In this document: positions 8,864 through 16,910 of the stretch, piece after piece
Position numbering within the stretch: position 1 is the first letter of the stretch
Layout of the letters: each line of letters begins with the position of its first letter
NCBI GenBank assembly: GCA_964616465.1
Contig: CAZTTO010000014.1
Span: 29,693-93,692, forward strand
Direction of reading: 5' to 3'
Length of the DNA stretch: 64,000 nucleotides
Source of the DNA: JAFLBI01 sp964616465
GTDB taxonomy: Bacteria; Bacteroidota; Bacteroidia; Chitinophagales; Chitinophagaceae
Program-made: the position numbers and the translations under genes
The notes under the pieces: model-generated
The model's database searches: none
What the model saw: the letters and a program-made list of their open reading frames with translations, nothing else
Told to the model about the DNA's origin: nothing

Positions 8864-11800
8864 TTACTTCTTTCCTATTTCTTTGAGAAGCTCTTTGACT
8901 GCTGCTTCTATTTGTGTATCCTTTTTATTGATGAATGCTTCATAAGGAAGATCTACATCTAAATCGGGATATAGTTGAAGGTTCTCAGTAGGTCTTCCTT
9001 CTTTACCCACAGTTGCAATCATTGGAATTCCAAATACCAAAGTAGGGTCAATTTGTGTTTCCCACCATACAGCCGTTCCTGTTCCTGGTACTGGCTTACC
9101 AACTAATTTGCCAATACCAATTTGTTTGTAAGCATATGGGAAAATAAACGCATCACTGTAATTGCTTTCGCTCATTACTACAATGCTAGGCTTTGTCCAC
9201 TTGTTCATTGGCTCTCCACCTCCAGCTTGAAATCCATACGGACGGAAAGTCAGGTATTGCTTACCATTTAAGAAGGTAACTAAATCATCGTGTAACCAGC
9301 CACCACCGTTGAAACGAGTATCTACAATAAGGCCTTCTTTTTCACTGTTGCGACCCATTACTTCTTCATAAACAGTTCTGTAGCTGCCATCATTCATTCC
9401 CTGTACATGTACGTAGCCCAATTTACCTCCACTTAGCTTATCAACCATTTCACGCATGGTATTCACCCAGCGCTGGTACAATAAACCTTGATCACTTCCA
9501 ATAGGTTTAATACTTTCTTCGTAGCGTTCGTTGTTTGTTGGATTTAATAAGCTTAGTAATACATTTTTACCAGCCTTTCTATTCAATAAACCAGCCCAGT
9601 CTGCATCTGCTGTAATTTCTTCACCATCTATTTTTTCTAAAATATGTCCAGCGCGAATTTTACTAACAGATACATCAACAGGTCCACCAGCAATAACTTC
9701 TGTAATTTTTAAACCTTTACTAACTGTAAACTCATCGAAGAATAAACCTAGCGAGGCAGTTTGGTCACCAGCTGGATTTTGTGGGCTGTATCTTCCACCT
9801 GTATGCGAAGCATTCAATTCACCTAGAATTTCAGAAAGCAATTCTTGAAAATCGTGGTTGTTGTTAATGTGAGGCAAAAACTTTGCATAGTTTCTACGAT
9901 ACATATCCCAATCCAAGCCATGCAATTTCGGATCGTAGAATTTCTTTTTCACCTGACGCCAAGCATGGTGTAAAATATATTCTCTTTCACCTGCACCATT
10001 TAATACCATTTCGCTGCGAATACTAATAGGCGTCATTCTGCCAGATTCTGGTTCAAGCTTCATAATGCCTCCACCAGATTGTAATAAAATCCATTTGCCA
10101 TCTGGTGAAAGTGAAATATTGCTTCCAGACAGTTTAGTGATTACACGACTCTCACGTGTTCTTAAATCTAACTGCCACAACTCAACTGTTCTTTCGTTGC
10201 TAGCAGTATACCACAGCTTGTCGCCAGAAGGTGCCATTACATAACTACCAAGACTAAGCGAAGTGGGTGTCAATCTAATTTTACGCTGATCAATGCTTTC
10301 AACATCAGGCTTCCAGTTAGCTTTAGCGATGGAGTCTCTTGACTTACTTGCACTGTCTTTTTTTACCTTGTCTTCTCTTTCTTTCAGCAATGCATAATCT
10401 TCTTTACTCAGCCTAAAACGATCATATGTGTCTTGATCAAAGAACATCATATAAATATCAACTTCTCTAGAGCCTTGATATGCCAATGATTTTCTTCCCC
10501 ATTTGTCGCTTACCCATAACATTGCTTTTCCATCAAGCGCCCATTGAAATCCACCATCTTGGAAACCGCTTTTTGTTAAGTCGTAACCTTCTGGAGTAGT
10601 ACCATCAGCTTTATATAATACGCCTTCGCTGGCACCATAACGACCCTTAGAACTTCTTGCAACAATCCACTTGCTATCTGGACTCCATGCATATTCTTGA
10701 TCACCATCGCGGTAAGAAAAATTCTTTCCCGCACCTATAATGGTAACGCTGGTTTTTTTCTCAAGGTTGTAAACCTTCAAAATATTTCTCTCTTCTAAAT
10801 ACGCCATTAATTTTCCATCTGGCGAAATTACTGGCTGAAACTCTTCTTTATCGCTCACTAATACAGGCTCTTCTTTTAGCAAAGTGCTTGCATAGAAATA
10901 TGGTTCTTCTTTTCTACTAATTGAAGTGCGGAAGATATCCCAGCTTTCACCTCTTTCTGCTGAGTAGTACAATGTACGACCATCTTTGCTAAAAGCTAAA
11001 TCACGTTCTTGTTGTGGCGTATTGGTAATTCGTTTTGTAATGCCTCCTTCAACTGATGTAACAAATACTTCACCTCTAAAGATAAAGGCTACTTCTTTTC
11101 CATTAGGAGATACTGCAACATCTCCACCAGTAGCAGTAACAGGTACAATTGTTTCAGCATTTCGTTTTGCATCGGCTTGAACATTAATATTCACTTTCTT
11201 AGGACTTCCATCATTTTTAACTAGATAAATTTCACCATTCCAGCTAAAACAAAGTGTATTATCATTCGCGCGGCTTAGGTGTCTAACAGGATGATCTTTG
11301 AACTGAGTAATTTGCTTTTCAGTTTTACCATCCAATGACAATTTAAATAAGTTCTGAGCGCCTTTCTTTTCGCTTAAATAATAAACAAATTGGTCGTCAG
11401 AGCTAAATAGTGGATCTCTGTCTTCTCCCTCAAAGCTGCTGATACGCTTGTACTGTTGACTGGTCATATCATAGGTCCAAATATCTCTTGCAACAGAAGA
11501 TGTTTGTCTCTTTCTCCATGCGTCTTCAGTACCTTTTCTATCTTGATACACCAACATTTTTCCTTTGCTGTCAAAGCGCGCATGCTCCATACCAGTTGCA
11601 GAAATTAACTGACTGCGTCCACCGCCTACAGGAACTTTGTATAGTTGTAAAAACAAACGAGGACTCGGAAAGCGAACGTTCGAGTGAACTGTATGTCGAC
11701 CGCTTCCAAAAATAATATGCTGGTTATCTGGAGTGAAATCGTATGGATAGTCGGGAGCTGAATGATGTGTAATTCTAGTAGGTTCTCCGCCATTTGAAGA

Positions 11801-12085
11801 CATGACGAAAACATCAAAGTTGCCATATCTATCACTTGAAAAAGCAATCTTCTTACCATCTTTACTCCAAACAGGCATAAAATCGTGCGCTTCATGCATG
11901 GTAAGCAACTGTGCTTGTCCACCCTCGGCACTTACTTTGTATAAATCCCCTTTGTAGCTAAATACAATCTCCTTGCCATCGGGGGAAATAGCAGGATAGC
12001 GCATCCACAGCGCAGGTTCTTGCGCTATCAGACTGATGCTGCTGATTAAGGCTGATAAAAAGAGCCAGTATTGTTTCATATACAT
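8864..12085 (-). CDS. Tricorn-like S41 family protease, exported
   Basis: Large 1073-aa peptidase combining beta-propeller repeats with an S41 core, as in tricorn protease. A signal peptide (residues 1-21, ending SLIAQ) predicts a periplasmic location. Residues about 25-700 contain PD40/TolB-like propeller repeats (AISPDGKEIVFSYKGDLY, WSKDGKKIAFSSDRYGN). A PDZ-like region lies around 780-870 (KIRAGHILEKIDGEEI). The S41 core follows, with the putative nucleophile Ser977 in ESNYSDAF. Such enzymes are thought to degrade peptides; the actual substrate is unknown. A single gene, with its own terminator at 8817-8846. Confidence 0.9.
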   Translation of the reverse strand: MYMKQYWLFLSALISSISLIAQEPALWMRYPAISPDGKEIVFSYKGDLYKVSAEGGQAQLLTMHEAHDFMPVWSKDGKKIAFSSDRYGNFDVFVMSSNGGEPTRITHHSAPDYPYDFTPDNQHIIFGSGRHTVHSNVRFPSPRLFLQLYKVPVGGGRSQLISATGMEHARFDSKGKMLVYQDRKGTEDAWRKRQTSSVARDIWTYDMTSQQYKRISSFEGEDRDPLFSSDDQFVYYLSEKKGAQNLFKLSLDGKTEKQITQFKDHPVRHLSRANDNTLCFSWNGEIYLVKNDGSPKKVNINVQADAKRNAETIVPVTATGGDVAVSPNGKEVAFIFRGEVFVTSVEGGITKRITNTPQQERDLAFSKDGRTLYYSAERGESWDIFRTSISRKEEPYFYASTLLKEEPVLVSDKEEFQPVISPDGKLMAYLEERNILKVYNLEKKTSVTIIGAGKNFSYRDGDQEYAWSPDSKWIVARSSKGRYGASEGVLYKADGTTPEGYDLTKSGFQDGGFQWALDGKAMLWVSDKWGRKSLAYQGSREVDIYMMFFDQDTYDRFRLSKEDYALLKEREDKVKKDSASKSRDSIAKANWKPDVESIDQRKIRLTPTSLSLGSYVMAPSGDKLWYTASNERTVELWQLDLRTRESRVITKLSGSNISLSPDGKWILLQSGGGIMKLEPESGRMTPISIRSEMVLNGAGEREYILHHAWRQVKKKFYDPKLHGLDWDMYRRNYAKFLPHINNNHDFQELLSEILGELNASHTGGRYSPQNPAGDQTASLGLFFDEFTVSKGLKITEVIAGGPVDVSVSKIRAGHILEKIDGEEITADADWAGLLNRKAGKNVLLSLLNPTNNERYEESIKPIGSDQGLLYQRWVNTMREMVDKLSGGKLGYVHVQGMNDGSYRTVYEEVMGRNSEKEGLIVDTRFNGGGWLHDDLVTFLNGKQYLTFRPYGFQAGGGEPMNKWTKPSIVVMSESNYSDAFIFPYAYKQIGIGKLVGKPVPGTGTAVWWETQIDPTLVFGIPMIATVGKEGRPTENLQLYPDLDVDLPYEAFINKKDTQIEAAVKELLKEIGKK

Positions 12086-12121
12086 GTAGTTTTGAGCCTT
12101 CTAAAATAAGTCATTGCAACT

Positions 12122-12817
12122 ATGATGCATGTAAAATTTGAAGAATGGTTGAAAGAACAGGCTGAAGAAATATGTCCGGTTATGCATCTGGATCAATCTG
12201 AGACCTGGTTAGCCCTTGATTTGTCGGTGGAAAATGAGGAGTTACAAGGTGAGAGGGTAACAGATACAACAAGCATGGGTGCGTATATTCAAGAAAAAAT
12301 GCGCGCAGTAGATGCAAAGTATGGGGTAGGTGGATATAACGAGCATAGAGCTTTGTACGCAAGAAGTGAGGTTTTTTCTGGGGCAGAGCCAAGGAGAATA
12401 CATTTAGGCATAGATATTTGGGGCGAAGCGGGTACTCCAGTTGTATCGCCACTTAATGCAAGGGTACACAGCTTTGCTATGAACAATGCTTTCGGTGATT
12501 ACGGAGCTACTATAATTCTAGAGCATAATCTTGGAGGAAGTATTTTTTATACTTTATACGGACATTTATCTGCCCGCGATTTAGAAGGTTTATACATTGG
12601 GAAGCCTATTGCGAAAGGCGAAGCATTTGCACATTTGGGCGAGCCGCATGAGAACGGTCATTGGCCTCCTCACCTTCATTTGCAATGTATGTTAAACATG
12701 CAAGGCAAGGAGGGAGACTATCCAGGTGTTTGTACTTTAACAGATAGGGAGGTTTATTTGGCCAATTGTCCCAATCCAACCCCATTTATCACTTGGTTAA
12801 AAAATCGCCAAAACTAA
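12122..12817 (+). CDS. M23-family (LytM-fold) metallopeptidase-like protein
   Basis: The 231-aa protein has an M23 peptidase domain at about residues 95-205. Zinc ligands are visible in HLGIDIW (HxxxD) and HLHLQ (HxH), with the family landmark YTLYGHLS before them. M23 enzymes cut peptide cross-links of peptidoglycan. No signal peptide or membrane segment is seen at the N-terminus, which is unusual for a cell-wall hydrolase. It may act in the cytosol, be exported in another way, or have a different substrate. The gene is divergent from the tricorn-like protease. Confidence 0.8.
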   Translation: MMHVKFEEWLKEQAEEICPVMHLDQSETWLALDLSVENEELQGERVTDTTSMGAYIQEKMRAVDAKYGVGGYNEHRALYARSEVFSGAEPRRIHLGIDIWGEAGTPVVSPLNARVHSFAMNNAFGDYGATIILEHNLGGSIFYTLYGHLSARDLEGLYIGKPIAKGEAFAHLGEPHENGHWPPHLHLQCMLNMQGKEGDYPGVCTLTDREVYLANCPNPTPFITWLKNRQN

Positions 12818-12877
12818 TAGGCTAAGGGTTGGCTGTTCCAATTTTGCGCCTTATTTTCGAGCCTCAAAATTTCAACT

Positions 12878-13063
12878 ATGGCACAGGAATTTCATTCTGA
12901 AGAAAAAGGAAGTCAGTGGTGGTTACCCGCGTTTTTTGCATTTGTAATAGTTGCATCACTTGCGCTACTTGTTCGTGGTTGTCATGGTCCTTTCGAGCCT
13001 AAGGGTGCACACCACGGTGGCGGCCACGCAACCGAAGAGCACAGCTCTGGCGATAAGCACTAA
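12878..13063 (+). CDS. Small single-pass membrane protein with His-rich tail
   Basis: 61-codon frame. Residues about 15-33 form one hydrophobic segment (LPAFFAFVIVASLALLV). The C-terminal tail carries several histidines (GAHHGGGHATEEHSSGDKH) that could bind metal, though this is only a suggestion. A promoter-like CAATTTTG stands about 30 bp before the ATG. The stop codon overlaps that of the convergent thioredoxin-like gene. Function unknown. Other frames across this stretch look like shadows. Confidence 0.6.
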   Translation: MAQEFHSEEKGSQWWLPAFFAFVIVASLALLVRGCHGPFEPKGAHHGGGHATEEHSSGDKH

Positions 13064-13653
13064 TTGTAAGCCTTCAATAATCCCAATAATTCTTGTTGTG
13101 CCGATTTGGTACGATCTTTTGCGTACCATCCGTGCAATTTTTCCTTGAGTAGCTCCATGTCGGCGCCATTTGCAACAAGCTGATTGATTAATTCCTGCGC
13201 AGCTGCAGGCCTTGGTCCCCAGTGCCAAAGCAGTTCACCCTGTGTGTTCAGTGCTATGAGTTTTGGAATACTTCTGCTTTTGCCATTTGTTAAGAACTGA
13301 TCCATCAGCCATAGATTTTCATCGCGCAGTACCAAGGTTAGCTGAATATTGTTGTTTAGTTCAGACATCTTGTGAAATAGAGGAACCAGTTGAGCAGCAT
13401 CTCCACACCACCCTTCAGTAATTACAACCCATTGCTGAGGTTCCTGAATTTGTTGGATGGCTTGGCTTAAATTCTCTTCAATTACAGCTTGTTTTTCAAC
13501 CCTGTTCATCCTTGCTACATTCAACTTTGTATACTCAGTTAAATCGGTTCTTTGTTGCTCCCCTGTTACTTTTCCTTCACGTAATAAGTCATCTACAAGT
13601 TGACGATAATTCGCATACGTTAGTGGGCGAATTATTTGCTTAACATCTATCAT
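13060..13653 (-). CDS. Thioredoxin-fold protein with a single active-site Cys
   Basis: 197-aa cytosolic thioredoxin-like protein. The motif position reads TEGWCGDAAQ near residue 75, with CGDA instead of CxxC. It keeps the N-terminal nucleophilic cysteine but lacks the resolving one, so classical disulfide exchange would need a partner or glutathione-like thiol. Downstream segments (LTLVLRDENLWLMDQFLTNG, then KSRSIPKLIAL with the cis-proline region) fit the fold. It lies just after the aldo/keto reductase gene (8-bp gap), so the two probably share a transcript. The precise role is unknown. Confidence 0.8.
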   Translation of the reverse strand: MIDVKQIIRPLTYANYRQLVDDLLREGKVTGEQQRTDLTEYTKLNVARMNRVEKQAVIEENLSQAIQQIQEPQQWVVITEGWCGDAAQLVPLFHKMSELNNNIQLTLVLRDENLWLMDQFLTNGKSRSIPKLIALNTQGELLWHWGPRPAAAQELINQLVANGADMELLKEKLHGWYAKDRTKSAQQELLGLLKAYN

Positions 13654-13661
13654 TGTACTAT

Positions 13662-14684
13662 TTATTTGCGATGAGCAATTCTATCATAAAATCCACCATA
13701 AGTAACGGCTCTAACTCCTGCTTCTTTGAAAAACTCTCCTGGGAAGCCTAAATCAATGGCACTTACTTCATCTAATCTTTGTAAGTGAGTAGCATCTAAC
13801 TGAACATGTAAGCAAGCTAAGTTTTGTTCAAGCTGACTCAGTTTTGTGGCTCCAACAATAGGAATACTTGAAAAGCCTTGTTGACGAGTCCACTGCAATG
13901 CTACATGAGCAGGCTCAACGCCTAATTCTTCAGCAATTGCCATGACTTCACGAGTAATTTTTTCAGCCCTTTCATTAAGTCGCTTACTGCTTTCAGGCAG
14001 TCTTCCTTTTTCGCCTTTCAAATATTTTCCGGTGAGTGCACCTCCTGCTAAAGGAGCCCACGGAGTGACTGTCATACCATAATGTTTAGCCATTGGAATT
14101 AAGTCTCTCTCAGGCGTGCGTTGTAAAAGAGAGTATTCAACTTGTAGGGCAATAAAACTGCTCCAACCCATTAAAGTGGCGAGGGTATTCCCGGCACTAA
14201 TTTGCCAAGCTGGAGTGTCGCTGATAGCGATATAATTTACTTTTCCTTGTTTCACCAAGTCGTCTAGTCCACGTAATACTTCATCCATTGGTGTGAGGTC
14301 GTCCCAAATGTGTAAATACAAAACATCTATGTAATCAGTTTGCAATCTCTTTAAACTAGCTTCAACACTCCGCATCATATTTTTTCTGTTATTGCCCGAA
14401 GCGTTTGGATTGGTAGTATTATCGTGTAGCGTGTATTTAGTAGCAAGCACAAAGAAATCTCTGTCGTGCGCTTGCATGTACTTTCCTATAATGGCTTCAC
14501 TGCTTCCTTCTGTATAGCGATTAGCTGTATCAATAAAATTCCCACCAGCATTTGCAAAGGCATCTAGTATTGCAAAAGAACTTGCTTCATCGGCACCCCA
14601 TCCCCATTCTTGTCCAAACCCCATGGTTCCTAAACAAAGCGGAGAAACCTTCAATCCACTTCGTCCTAAAAGTTGGTATTGCAT
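13662..14684 (-). CDS. Aldo/keto reductase
   Basis: NAD(P)H-dependent oxidoreductase of the AKR superfamily, 340 aa with the standard TIM-barrel layout. The N-terminal start MQYQLLGRSGLKVSPLCLG is typical. The catalytic tetrad can be assigned to Asp52 and Tyr57 (DTANRYTEG), Lys83 (ATKYT) and the His in LYLHIWDD. The cofactor-binding end appears near GATKLSQLEQNL. It heads a two-gene unit with the thioredoxin-like gene and is divergent from ruvB. Substrate cannot be told from sequence. Confidence 0.92.
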   Translation of the reverse strand: MQYQLLGRSGLKVSPLCLGTMGFGQEWGWGADEASSFAILDAFANAGGNFIDTANRYTEGSSEAIIGKYMQAHDRDFFVLATKYTLHDNTTNPNASGNNRKNMMRSVEASLKRLQTDYIDVLYLHIWDDLTPMDEVLRGLDDLVKQGKVNYIAISDTPAWQISAGNTLATLMGWSSFIALQVEYSLLQRTPERDLIPMAKHYGMTVTPWAPLAGGALTGKYLKGEKGRLPESSKRLNERAEKITREVMAIAEELGVEPAHVALQWTRQQGFSSIPIVGATKLSQLEQNLACLHVQLDATHLQRLDEVSAIDLGFPGEFFKEAGVRAVTYGGFYDRIAHRK

Positions 14685-14776
14685 ATCCTAATTTTTTGCA
14701 AAGTTCCTTCGATTGAGTGAACAATCAATCTTCATACAGATGTTTTTCGCATTTCAACACTTGCACCTTTTTCAAT

Positions 14777-14784
14777 TACCTTTA
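14777..14784 (+). promoter_or_regulatory. -7 element of ruvB promoter
   Basis: TACCTTTA lies 4 bp before the ATG at 14789. In Bacteroidetes this places transcription initiation at or next to the start codon, implying a nearly leaderless mRNA. It argues against the upstream in-frame GTG at 14717 as start. No clear -33 element is seen. Confidence 0.5.
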
Positions 14785-14788
14785 CGCC

Positions 14789-15826
14789 ATGGACGATGCT
14801 TCCTTTTCTTTTTCGAAAAAAATGAATGTTGCAGCAGACAAAGAGTTTGAAAATCAAATTCGTCCTGCAGCCATTGATGATTTTGCAGGACAGCCACAAC
14901 TAATAGAGAACTTGTTGATCTTTATTAAAGCTGCACGCTTGCGAGGTGAAGCATTGGATCATATTTTATTTCATGGTCCACCTGGCTTAGGTAAGACCAC
15001 TTTGTCGCGCATTATTGCACATGAACTTGGAGTAAATATTCGAGAAACATCTGGCCCAGTCATTGAAAAGCCTGGCGATTTGGCTGGCTTGCTCACTAAT
15101 TTAGAACCAAATGATGTGTTGTTTATTGATGAAATTCATAGACTTAGCACGGTTGTAGAGGAATATTTATATGCTGCTATGGAGGATTTTCGAATTGATA
15201 TTTTGATTGATAGCGGACCGAATGCTAGGACTGTGCAAATCAATTTACATCCTTTTACTTTGGTGGGAGCTACAACAAGAAGCGGATTGCTTACTGCTCC
15301 ACTACTTTCAAGATTTGGAATTAAGTCGAGGTTAGAATATTACCCAGCAACCACTTTGCAAAAAATTGTACAACGAAGCGCTGCCATTTTAAGCACGGCA
15401 ATAACACCCGATGCATCCTTTGAAATCGCAAGAAGAAGTAGGGGTACGCCACGTATTGCAAACGGTTTGCTGCGTCGTGTACGCGATTTTGCTCAGGTGC
15501 TTAATAATGGGGCCATTGATTTAGGAATAACACAACACGCTTTGAAAGCATTACAGGTAGATGAGCATGGCTTAGACGAAATGGACAATAGAATTCTTGC
15601 TACCATTATTGAGAAGTTCAAGGGTGGACCAGTAGGTATTACCACTATTGCTACTGCTGTGGGAGAGGAATCTGGCACTTTGGAAGAAGTATATGAGCCT
15701 TTTTTGATTCAAGAAGGTTTTTTACAGCGAACCCCAAGAGGAAGAGAGGTTACTGCAAAAGCATATGTGCATCTACAAAAAGAACCTCCGTCTCATTTAG
15801 GCAATCAGCCTAGTTTGTTTAGTTGA
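14789..15826 (+). CDS. ruvB: Holliday junction branch-migration ATPase RuvB
   Basis: 345-aa motor of the RuvABC complex, driving branch migration of Holliday junctions. The AAA+ features are all visible: Walker A GPPGLGKTTL, Walker B LFIDEIHRL, sensor I LVGATTRSG, arginine finger region LSRFGI, and a C-terminal winged-helix domain (GTLEEVYEPFLIQEGFLQRTPRGR). The frame extends upstream to a GTG at 14717, but the extra 24 residues do not look like RuvB. The promoter at 14777 supports the ATG at 14789. ruvA and ruvC are not nearby. Confidence 0.96.
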   Translation: MDDASFSFSKKMNVAADKEFENQIRPAAIDDFAGQPQLIENLLIFIKAARLRGEALDHILFHGPPGLGKTTLSRIIAHELGVNIRETSGPVIEKPGDLAGLLTNLEPNDVLFIDEIHRLSTVVEEYLYAAMEDFRIDILIDSGPNARTVQINLHPFTLVGATTRSGLLTAPLLSRFGIKSRLEYYPATTLQKIVQRSAAILSTAITPDASFEIARRSRGTPRIANGLLRRVRDFAQVLNNGAIDLGITQHALKALQVDEHGLDEMDNRILATIIEKFKGGPVGITTIATAVGEESGTLEEVYEPFLIQEGFLQRTPRGREVTAKAYVHLQKEPPSHLGNQPSLFS

Positions 15827-15899
15827 TTAAGTTATTTTGCTGATATTCAACGGTTTGTTAAAATTGTCCTATTCACCTACCCAACCAAATGCCGCTTGG

Positions 15900-15931
15900 T
15901 TTGTATTATAGGTGTACTTACATTAATTTTG
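15900..15931 (+). promoter_or_regulatory. Promoter of the AraC-type regulator
   Basis: A close consensus match: TTTG at 15900-15903, exactly 20 bp, then TAATTTTG at 15924-15931. The ATG follows at 15939, only 7 bp on, so the transcript is probably leaderless or nearly so. Confidence 0.75.
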
Positions 15932-15938
15932 CAACCTC

Positions 15939-16859
15939 ATGCAGCAAATGCTCGACATATTAAAAGTGGCCCATCGGGGTGGTATTGAACCTAGTATGGA
16001 CTTATTAGTCCAGAAGGAACAAGATATCCCAGGATCAATTGCCTATCAAATTAGCCGTTACTATGCCCAGCATCCTTGGGTAGCAGAAGACACTGGTATG
16101 TTGGTCTATCACTACAATGAGAAAAGACCACAGGAGAATTATTTAGAATTAAGGTTCTGTGCTACAGGAAACAAATATTGTTACGATAGGAGTTGTAGTT
16201 TTTGTGAAAAGCAACCCACCAATTGCAATGGTCAACAAATAACTGTTGATGTAATGACTTTTCATTTCAGCGCAACTTTTTTACATCAGTTTACACACAA
16301 TGTAAAGGTGAGTAATAGAAAGGATGAGGTGTTAGCGTTTAAACATCCTGCTGCTTTTACAAAGATTTTTCCTGTTTGTAACAAGAAGAGAAATATACTC
16401 GATAGTCTATTGAACCACAGCTACAGTGGTGCTATGGAAAACATTTTCGTGAACGCAAAGATTCATGAGTTGTTACTTTATAGCTTAGAATGTTTGGTAG
16501 ATGATAAAACAGAAGGATTTAGTTGTAAGTTTTTAGAAGACGAAAGAAGCCGCGAAGGTATCTATCAAGCAAGAGACATTTTATTACAACATATCGGCGA
16601 TCCTATCACCATTAAGGAATTGAGCAGAAAGGTAGCTATGAACGAATGTTACCTTAAAAAAGGATTCAAAGAAATTTTCGGAACCACAATCTTCGATTTT
16701 TATCAGCAGCAACGTATGGAACATGCTAAATACCTGTTGTATGAAAAAGGATTAAGTGTAACCGATGTGAGTGCTTTATTAGGCTACTCATCTATATCAC
16801 ATTTCTCTGCTGCTTTCAAAAAGCACACTGGATTAAAGCCTTGTGAGTTGTTGAACTAA
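15939..16859 (+). CDS. AraC-family transcriptional regulator with cysteine cluster
   Basis: 306-aa regulator. The C-terminal ~100 residues form the AraC double helix-turn-helix (ITIKELSRKVAMNECYLKK, then VTDVSALLGYSSISHFSAAF). The N-terminal sensor half has an unusual cysteine cluster: Cys74, 81, 86, 89 and 96 (spacing C-x6-C-x4-C-x2-C-x6-C). Such spacing could hold a metal, an Fe-S cluster or redox-active thiols. It is transcribed alone from a strong promoter. Possible targets nearby are the pfl genes or the iron/heme island, but no direct link is visible. Confidence 0.88.
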   Translation: MQQMLDILKVAHRGGIEPSMDLLVQKEQDIPGSIAYQISRYYAQHPWVAEDTGMLVYHYNEKRPQENYLELRFCATGNKYCYDRSCSFCEKQPTNCNGQQITVDVMTFHFSATFLHQFTHNVKVSNRKDEVLAFKHPAAFTKIFPVCNKKRNILDSLLNHSYSGAMENIFVNAKIHELLLYSLECLVDDKTEGFSCKFLEDERSREGIYQARDILLQHIGDPITIKELSRKVAMNECYLKKGFKEIFGTTIFDFYQQQRMEHAKYLLYEKGLSVTDVSALLGYSSISHFSAAFKKHTGLKPCELLN

Positions 16860-16910
16860 TTCACTACTATCTTTATTGGTATCACATTTATCTTCGTAAA
16901 AAATTAATCT

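Noticed and set aside
12951..13228. Overlapping small frames on both strands near the His-rich protein
   Set aside because: They overlap the 12878-13063 gene and the thioredoxin-like gene in other frames and show no protein-like features.
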